Part shown: one piece after another, positions 58,434-64,000 of the stretch
Layout of the letters: each line of letters begins with the position of its first letter
How positions within the stretch are numbered: the stretch's first letter is position 1
Source of the DNA: Diaminobutyricimonas aerilata
GTDB lineage: Bacteria; Actinomycetota; Actinomycetes; Actinomycetales; Microbacteriaceae
Length of the DNA: 64,000 bases
Assembly: GCF_002797715.1 (NCBI RefSeq)
Contig: NZ_PGFF01000001.1
Span: 558,001-622,000, forward strand
Direction of reading: 5' to 3'
Notes under the pieces: model-generated
What the model was told of the DNA's origin: nothing
What the model saw: the letters and a program-made list of their open reading frames with translations, nothing else
The model's database searches: none
Position numbers and translations under genes: made by a program

Positions 58434-61400
58434 ATGACCACGGCAACTCGCTTCGAAACTTTCGGTTCGGTGCTCGGCATCGCCGCCCTCATCGGCTCAC
58501 TGTGGGCCTTCGCCCCCGCGACCGGCGCGGACGCGGTCGAGCCACCGGGAGAGGAGGGCGCCGCGATCAGCGCCGTGGACTTCGAGGACGGCACGACCGG
58601 CGCGTGGACGCCGAGCGGCGGGGATGGGGACACGCTCTCCGTGATCCAGTTCGACGGAGGATCGGTGCTGCGGGTCGCCGATCGCGACCAGGACTACGTC
58701 GGCATCCAGAGCCCGACCGGCATCCTGCAGCCCGGCGCCGCCTACGACCTCTCGATGCGCGTGCGTCTGGCCGACGGTGTCGCCGGCACCGCGGGGGTGC
58801 GCTTCGTCGTCAAGCCGGGGTACGACTGGGTCGGTGACACCACGATGTCGGCGGATGCCTGGACCACCGTCTCGGGCCGGTACACCGTCCCGGTCGGCGC
58901 GGACGCCGCGACCGTGCAGGCGTACATCGGCACCGGGGGCGAGCCCGGGGTGTACGACTACCTCGTCGACGATGTGTCGATCCGCGCCGTGGTCCCGTCC
59001 GAACCGGACCCCGACGTCGTGCCGGGCGGCGCCGTCGACCCCGTGACCACCCCGGTCGTGCGGGCGCAGGGCAGTGGGGACGTCGCCGCGCTCACCTTCG
59101 ACGACGGCCCCAACGGTGCGGAGACCGTCGCGTTGCTCGACTTCCTGCGCGACAGCGACATCCGTGCGGTGTTCTGCGTCATCGGCCAGAACATCCAGGC
59201 GCCGGGCGGCGCCGAGCTGCTGCGCCGCATGGTCGCCGAAGGCCACGTGCTCTGCAACCACTCGACGTCGTACGACGACATGGGTGCCCTCACCGAGGAC
59301 CAGGCACGCGACCGGATGGCGCAGAACCTCACGATCATCCGCGACGCTCTCGGCGACCCGGACGCCGCGGTGCCCTTCTTCCGCGCGCCCAACGGCACCT
59401 GGGGCGCGACGCCGCAGGCGGCCGTCTCCCTCGGCATGCAGCCCCTCGGCGTCGTGAACACCATCGCGGACTGGGAGGTCGACGACGAAGCCCAGCTCAC
59501 CACGAACCTGCGGGCGGCCATGAAGCCGGGCGAGATCGTGCTCGTGCACGACGGCGGCGGCGACCGCACCGCATCCGTGAACGCCGTGCGCACCGTCGTC
59601 ACCGAACGCCTCGCGGAGGGGTGGAGCTTCACCCTGCCCGTGGGCACCCCGCACGCCGCCGGCGCCGTCGCGATCGACACCGACTTCGAGGACGGACTCG
59701 ACGGATGGGGGCCACGCGACAGCGGCAGCGGCGCCCCGCAGGTGACGCTGACCGACGAGGCGCACGGCGGAGTGCAGGCGGCACTCGTGTCGGAGCGCAC
59801 CTCGCAGGGCAGCGGGATCGCCCGCGACGTCACCGGTGTGCTGCAGCCCGGCACCACCTACCGTGCCTCGGCCTGGTTGCGCTTCGCGGCCGGTGAGCCC
59901 GTGGACGACGTCTGGCTCACGATCGCCCGCACCGTCGACGGCGCCACGGCCTACCAGACCCTCGGGCAGTTCACCGGCATGTCGAACACCGAGTGGGTGC
60001 GCGTGGAGCAGGTCTTCACGATGGGCGAGGCCGACAGTGCGGTGCTCTACTTCGAGACCGACTACAACGGCACCAACACCTCCGATCTGCTCATCGACGA
60101 CATCCTCGTGGACCAGCCCGCGCCGTCCCAGGTGCAGGACCTGACACCCATCCGCGACACCCTCGACGTGCCGGTCGGCGTCGCGATCGACAGCCGTGAG
60201 ATGACCGGGGGTGCGCGCGAACTGCTGACGCGGCACTTCGACCAGGTGACGAGCGAGAACTACATGAAGCCGGAGGCCTGGTACGACGCGGCGGGCGTGT
60301 TCACGCCGCACCCCGAGGCCGACGCGCTCATGAGCTTCGCGCAGGAGGAGGATCTCGGGGTCTACGGGCACACCCTCGTCTGGCACAGCCAGACCCCCGC
60401 CTGGTTCTTCCAGGACGGGGCGGGCCAGCCGCTCACGGACTCGCCGGCCGACCAGGCGGTGCTCGAGCAGCGGATGCGCGACCACATCTTCTCCGTCGCC
60501 GAGTACGTGAGCTCGACCTACGGCGAGTTCGGGTCGGACACCAATCCGCTGTACGCCTTCGACGTCGTGAACGAGGTCGTCTCCGACGCCTCGGACACCG
60601 ACGACGGCCTGCGTCGCAGCGAGTGGTACCGCATCCTCGGCGAGCGGTTCATCGACCTCGCGTTCCAGTTCGCCGACGAGGCGTTCAACGACGAGTTCGC
60701 GGCCGACGGGGCCGACCGCCCGGTGACGCTCTTCATCAACGACTACAACACCGAGCAGAGCGGCAAGCAGCAGCGGCTCCGTGCCCTCGTCGAGCGGATG
60801 CTCGACCGCGGGGTGCCCGTCGACGGCGTGGGTCACCAGTTCCACGTGAGCCTGTCCACCCCGGTCGGCGCGCTCGACACGGCGCTCGCCGCGTTCGGCG
60901 ACCTGGATCTCGTGCAGGCGGTCACCGAGCTCGACGTCACGACCGGCACGCCGGTGACCCAGGCCAACCTCATCGAGCAGGGGTACTACTACCGCGACGC
61001 GTTCCGCATCTTCCGCGATTACGTCGATTCGCTGTTCTCGGTGACGGTGTGGGGTCTCACCGACGGTCGCAGCTGGCGCGTCGGCTCGGGCGCTCCGCTC
61101 GTGTTCGACGACGCCCTGCAGGCGAAGCCCGCCTACTACGGCATCGTCGACGACGAACTGCCCGCCCGGCAGCGCGCCGCGGACGTGTTCGCGGGCGATC
61201 CCTCCATCGGATCGGGAGCGCAGGATGCGGTCGACTGGCGGTTCCTGCCGCTGCACCCCATCGAGGACGTCGGCGCATTCCAGCTGCGCTGGGCGCCGGA
61301 TCACCTGACCGCCTACGTCGAGGTGACGGACGCGACCGCCTCGACCGGCGACGCCATCGAGTTCGACTATCAGGGACGCACCGCGACGATCGACCGCGCC

Positions 61401-62366
61401 GGCGGCGGGGGACTCGCCGGCACGGTGGCCGAGCGCGACGGCGGCTGGGTCGCGGTGGTGCGCCTGCCGCTCGACCCGGGCGTCGCGGTGGGCCAGCAGG
61501 TTCCCTTCGACGTACGCGTCGTCATCGACGGCGGCACGGCGGGGTGGAACACCCCCGGCGAGTCCGGCACCCTCACACTGGTCGAGCCGTTGTCCACCGT
61601 GGATGTGCCGCGAGCCGCGGCCGAACCCGTCATCGACGGCGGCGTCGACCCGATGTGGGCCGGCGCGGCGGTCGTCCGGACGGACACCGAGGTCGAGGGT
61701 GCAGGCGGGGCGTCCGCGGACGTGCACGTGCTGTGGGTCGACGACGTACTGTACGTGCTCGCCGAGGTCGCGGATGCGCAGGTCGATGTGAGCGGCTCCG
61801 ATCCGTGGATCCAGGACTCGGTGGAGTTCTTCGTCGACGCCGGCAACGTCAAGAACGGGCCCTACCGCTACGACGACACGCAGATCCGCATCAGCGCCGC
61901 GAACGTCGTGTCGTTCGGCACCGGCGACGAGGCGTTCCAGCGGGCCCGCGTGCAGTCGGCGACGAGCACGGTCGACGGCGGGTACGTCGTCGAGGCGGCC
62001 ATCTCGCTGCTCGACGCGGGGGGCGCCGGCACCTTCCACGGGTTCGACGCGCAGGTCAACGATGCGGCGTTGGGGGCTCGCACCTCGATCCGCACGTGGG
62101 CCGACCCGACCGGGCTCGGCTACCAGTCGACGGCACGCTGGGGTGTGGCCCGGCTGGTCGAGGCGATCGACGCGCCGGGCGGAGGCGCGGGCCCCGGAGC
62201 CGGGTCCGGCGGTGACGGATCCGGAACGGGCACCGGCGGCGCCGGTCGGGGTGACGGTCTCGCGTCGACCGGCGCGGACGCCGGGGCGCTCGCGCTCGCC
62301 GCAGCGGCCCTGCTGCTCGCCGGGCTCGGGGTGCGCGCGGCGCGGCGACGGGTGGTGCGCGACTAG
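58434..62366 (+). CDS. Secreted modular xylanase: CBM - CE4 deacetylase - CBM - GH10 - CBM9-like modules - LASTG anchor
   Basis: A 1310-aa extracellular enzyme. Signal peptide to about residue 34; CBM4/9/22-like beta-sandwich ~45-185; polysaccharide deacetylase ~215-400 with TFDDGP (221-226), RAPNG (317-321) and VHDGG (371-375); second CBM4/9-like module ~415-560; GH10 xylanase ~570-905 with acid/base Glu714 (DVVNEVV) and nucleophile Glu832 (TELDV); CBM9-like segment ~915-1050 and full CBM9-type module ~1058-1245; Gly/Ser linker; then LASTG (1276-1280), hydrophobic stretch and RRR, a LAxTG class E sortase-type sorting signal. It would cut xylan backbone and remove acetyl groups while attached to the wall. 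In the deacetylase the usual second metal His of H-S/T-x-x-H is Tyr280 (His276-S-T-S-Tyr280). ATG 58434 with AAAGGAG at 58421-58427. Confidence 0.93.
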   Translation: MTTATRFETFGSVLGIAALIGSLWAFAPATGADAVEPPGEEGAAISAVDFEDGTTGAWTPSGGDGDTLSVIQFDGGSVLRVADRDQDYVGIQSPTGILQPGAAYDLSMRVRLADGVAGTAGVRFVVKPGYDWVGDTTMSADAWTTVSGRYTVPVGADAATVQAYIGTGGEPGVYDYLVDDVSIRAVVPSEPDPDVVPGGAVDPVTTPVVRAQGSGDVAALTFDDGPNGAETVALLDFLRDSDIRAVFCVIGQNIQAPGGAELLRRMVAEGHVLCNHSTSYDDMGALTEDQARDRMAQNLTIIRDALGDPDAAVPFFRAPNGTWGATPQAAVSLGMQPLGVVNTIADWEVDDEAQLTTNLRAAMKPGEIVLVHDGGGDRTASVNAVRTVVTERLAEGWSFTLPVGTPHAAGAVAIDTDFEDGLDGWGPRDSGSGAPQVTLTDEAHGGVQAALVSERTSQGSGIARDVTGVLQPGTTYRASAWLRFAAGEPVDDVWLTIARTVDGATAYQTLGQFTGMSNTEWVRVEQVFTMGEADSAVLYFETDYNGTNTSDLLIDDILVDQPAPSQVQDLTPIRDTLDVPVGVAIDSREMTGGARELLTRHFDQVTSENYMKPEAWYDAAGVFTPHPEADALMSFAQEEDLGVYGHTLVWHSQTPAWFFQDGAGQPLTDSPADQAVLEQRMRDHIFSVAEYVSSTYGEFGSDTNPLYAFDVVNEVVSDASDTDDGLRRSEWYRILGERFIDLAFQFADEAFNDEFAADGADRPVTLFINDYNTEQSGKQQRLRALVERMLDRGVPVDGVGHQFHVSLSTPVGALDTALAAFGDLDLVQAVTELDVTTGTPVTQANLIEQGYYYRDAFRIFRDYVDSLFSVTVWGLTDGRSWRVGSGAPLVFDDALQAKPAYYGIVDDELPARQRAADVFAGDPSIGSGAQDAVDWRFLPLHPIEDVGAFQLRWAPDHLTAYVEVTDATASTGDAIEFDYQGRTATIDRAGGGGLAGTVAERDGGWVAVVRLPLDPGVAVGQQVPFDVRVVIDGGTAGWNTPGESGTLTLVEPLSTVDVPRAAAEPVIDGGVDPMWAGAAVVRTDTEVEGAGGASADVHVLWVDDVLYVLAEVADAQVDVSGSDPWIQDSVEFFVDAGNVKNGPYRYDDTQIRISAANVVSFGTGDEAFQRARVQSATSTVDGGYVVEAAISLLDAGGAGTFHGFDAQVNDAALGARTSIRTWADPTGLGYQSTARWGVARLVEAIDAPGGGAGPGAGSGGDGSGTGTGGAGRGDGLASTGADAGALALAAAALLLAGLGVRAARRRVVRD

Positions 62367-63553
62367 AGCGAGGCGGCGGGGTCGCCGAGCACGCCCGCGA
62401 AGGCGAGCTCGGCGGCCCCGATCGACAGGATGTCGCCGCCCAGCTCGGCCCGCGCGATGCGCACGCCCTCACGGGCGGCGGCGAGGGGCTGGCGGGCGAG
62501 CTGGTCGTCGAGCTGCTCCGGGGCGACCGCGTAGAGAGCGGAGAGGAATCCGCCGAGCACGATCAGTCGCGGGTTGAGGGTGTTCACGGCGTTGCGCAGC
62601 GCGACGGCGAGGGCGTCGAGCTGGCGCTCGACCTCGGCGCGCACCGCGGGGTCGTCGGATGCGGCGAGGGCTCCCTCGAGGTCGCCGGCCTCGGCGTCGG
62701 TGAGGCCGGTGAGTTCGAGCAGGGGAGCGCGTCGCACCTCGGTCTCGAGGCAGCCCGAGGCGCCGCAGTGGCAGCGGATGCCCGCGCTGTTGACGAGCGT
62801 GTGGCCGAGTTCGCCGGCGTATCCGGCGGCGCCGAGGAGGGGCGCGCCGCCGGAGATGATGCCGCCGCCGATGCCGCTCGCGCCGCCGTTGAGGTACACG
62901 ACATCGGGTTCGCCGCGTCCCGCGCCGAACGTGCTCTCGGCGAGCACGCCGAGCGTCGCGTCGTTCGCGGCGGCCACGGGCAGTCCGATGCGTTCGGAGA
63001 GCAGGGCGGTGAAGGGTTCGTCGACCCAGCCGAAGTGGGGTGCGAGGCGCACGAGCCCGTCGTCGGCGCGCACGAGGCCGGGCACGGCGACGCCGACTCC
63101 GATGTTGCGGTGCTGCGCGGCGAACGGGCGCCAGATCCGCTCGATCGCCGTCGCGGTGAGCGCGACGGCGTCCTGGGCGGAGGTGGTGGCGCTCGCCGGC
63201 ACCCGCGTGCGGGCGAGCACCCGTGCGCCGAGGCCGACCACCGCAACGGAGATCGCGTCGATCTCCGGGTTGACCGCGATCCCCAGCACGGTGTCGGTCG
63301 TCGTGACGACCGGGCTCGGCCGGCCGACCCGGGTGCGGGACTCCGGTTCGGACTCCGCGACGAGACCGAGGGACGCGAGCTCGCCCACGAGGGCTGCGAT
63401 CGTCGAACGGTTGAGGCCGGTGAGGGCGGTCAACTCCGACCGCGATCGGCCGCTCGTGCGGTTGCGATGCACGAGCCGCAGCACGCTTGCGAGATTCTCG
63501 CGACGCACGGACTCGTTGCCGAGACCGCGGACGGAGGGGCTGGGTGCGGTCAC
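62363..63553 (-). CDS. ROK family transcriptional regulator (XylR/NagC type)
   Basis: A 396-aa protein. N-terminal winged helix ~18-75 (VRRENLASVLRLVHRNRTSGRSRSELTALTGLNRSTIAALVGELASLGLV), then a ROK sugar-kinase-like domain with VAVPGLVRADDGLV, NGGASGIGGGIISGG and the zinc motif CHCGASGCLET. An HTH-fused ROK domain is typical of XylR/Mlc/NagC repressors. It is divergent from a sugar-binding-protein gene, so it probably controls it and other xylan genes. GTG at 63553 is chosen because the conserved HTH region begins near it; no good ribosome site, and TACAGT about 9 nt upstream would allow a leaderless mRNA. Its stop overlaps the xylanase stop within CTAG (62363-62366). Confidence 0.92.
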   Translation of the reverse strand: MTAPSPSVRGLGNESVRRENLASVLRLVHRNRTSGRSRSELTALTGLNRSTIAALVGELASLGLVAESEPESRTRVGRPSPVVTTTDTVLGIAVNPEIDAISVAVVGLGARVLARTRVPASATTSAQDAVALTATAIERIWRPFAAQHRNIGVGVAVPGLVRADDGLVRLAPHFGWVDEPFTALLSERIGLPVAAANDATLGVLAESTFGAGRGEPDVVYLNGGASGIGGGIISGGAPLLGAAGYAGELGHTLVNSAGIRCHCGASGCLETEVRRAPLLELTGLTDAEAGDLEGALAASDDPAVRAEVERQLDALAVALRNAVNTLNPRLIVLGGFLSALYAVAPEQLDDQLARQPLAAAREGVRIARAELGGDILSIGAAELAFAGVLGDPAASL

Positions 63554-63639
63554 GGGGCCACTGTAGCGGCGCGGTCGAGGGCCGGTCGGTCCGGAGCGAA
63601 ACGTTGCGCAGCGCCGGCACACCGTGACGTGCCCGTTAT

Positions 63640-63720
63640 TTGTTGCTCTTGACTGCAAATGCACATTCTGCCTACCATCGCACCACCCAATCACTTTCGA
63701 CTATGACGTCGAAACTTTCG
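63640..63720 (+). promoter_or_regulatory. Promoter and operators of the CUT1 binding-protein gene
   Basis: Promoter TTGACT (63649-63654), 18 nt, TACCAT (63673-63678). Upstream is TTTGTTGC (63640-63647 region), resembling the half-site TTGTTGC at 57121 and 58355-58361. Downstream of the start point are TTTCGAC/GTCGAAA (7-bp inverted arms, about 63695-63714) and the exact CGAAACTTTCG palindrome (63710-63720), 12 bp before the start codon. Confidence 0.68.
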
Positions 63721-63732
63721 GAAGGTTCGAAG

Positions 63733-64000
63733 ATGAACAAACGAGGCATGCGTTCACTCGCGGTGCTCGGGACCGCCGCCGCGCTCGCGGCCGGCGTCCT
63801 CACCGGTTGTGCCGGCGGAAGCGGGGGTGGCAGCGACTCGCAGGATCTGACGTTCTGGCACAACTCCACCACCGGACCCGGCAAGGCGTTCTGGGAGGAG
63901 GCCGCGGCGGCATTCGAGGCCGAGAACGAGGACGTGAAGATCACGGTCCAGTCCATCCAGAACGAGGACATGGACGGAAAGCTCCAGACTGCGCTCAACT
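63733..64000 (+). CDS. CUT1 sugar ABC transporter substrate-binding lipoprotein (5' part; continues beyond window)
   Basis: The first 89 codons are visible. Signal MNKRGMRSLAVLGTAAALAA with lipobox LTGC (Cys26), a Gly/Ser linker, then LTFWHNSTTGPGKAFWEEAAAAFEAENEDVKITVQSIQ, the standard beginning of family 1 extracellular binding proteins for oligosaccharides. The gene runs off the window end, so length and permeases are unseen. The CGAAACTTTCG operator before the start places it in the same circuit as the xylanase, so xylo-oligosaccharides are the likely cargo. Confidence 0.9.
   Translation, partial: MNKRGMRSLAVLGTAAALAAGVLTGCAGGSGGGSDSQDLTFWHNSTTGPGKAFWEEAAAAFEAENEDVKITVQSIQNEDMDGKLQTALN

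Noticed and set aside
58497-62039. 1180-aa minus-strand frame opposite the xylanase gene
   Set aside because: Shadow frame; the plus strand has catalytic motifs, signal peptide and anchor.

Overview
The window is high-GC actinobacterial chromosome, most likely from the family Microbacteriaceae. Evidence: the actinobacterial 23S/5S sequences, GTG/TTG starts, tightly overlapping ATGA/GTGA gene junctions, the HAD phosphatase - small protein - tlyA - nadK - recN gene order known from actinobacteria, and carbohydrate ABC operons without their own ATPase. I see no phage, transposase, CRISPR array or tRNA gene. Genus cannot be fixed from the sequence alone.

Layout. (1) 1-1240: 3' half of 23S rRNA, 5S rRNA and the rRNA operon terminator. 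(2) 1284-11849: an Arg-rich repeat protein, then the conserved HAD / 55-aa protein / tlyA / nadK / recN block, interrupted by a minus-strand siderophore-iron ABC operon (4345-8259) with a near-consensus DtxR/IdeR iron box. (3) 11994-18250: myo-inositol catabolism operon iolC - aldolase - iolA - iolB - iolD, without iolE/iolG/iolH. (4) 18339-25412: LacI and GntR regulators divergent from a CUT1 sugar transporter, a Gfo/Idh/MocA dehydrogenase and a ThuA protein, a layout like the rhizobial thu (trehalose) operon. Operators shared between the iolC promoter and this divergent promoter tie regions 3 and 4 together. (5) 25657-30762: soxR with a divergent MFS pump and quinone-reductase-like gene, an amino-acid permease and a hypothetical protein. 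(6) 30880-64000: an arabinoxylan/hemicellulose utilisation island. It has two ChvE/GguAB-type pentose/hexose ABC systems, araBDA, a CE7-type acetyl esterase, a YtfQRT-YjfF-type furanose transporter, xylB and xylA, a 1310-aa secreted modular xylanase/deacetylase with a sortase-type C-terminus, four LacI regulators, a ROK regulator and the start of another CUT1 sugar-binding protein.

How it works together. The secreted enzyme would cut xylan and deacetylate it outside the cell. The CUT1 and CUT2 transporters import oligomers and free sugars, the esterase removes acetyl groups, and AraABD and XylAB feed the pentose phosphate pathway. Repeated operator-like motifs suggest separate circuits: CGAAACTTTCG (xylan genes), ATGTGAnCGnnnACAT (arabinose and transporter genes), TGTnAGkACA (inositol genes) and a DtxR box (iron).

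Repeats. Three families of long palindromic intergenic elements, each present twice, and a three-copy ~190-bp tandem repeat occupy the gene-free stretches.
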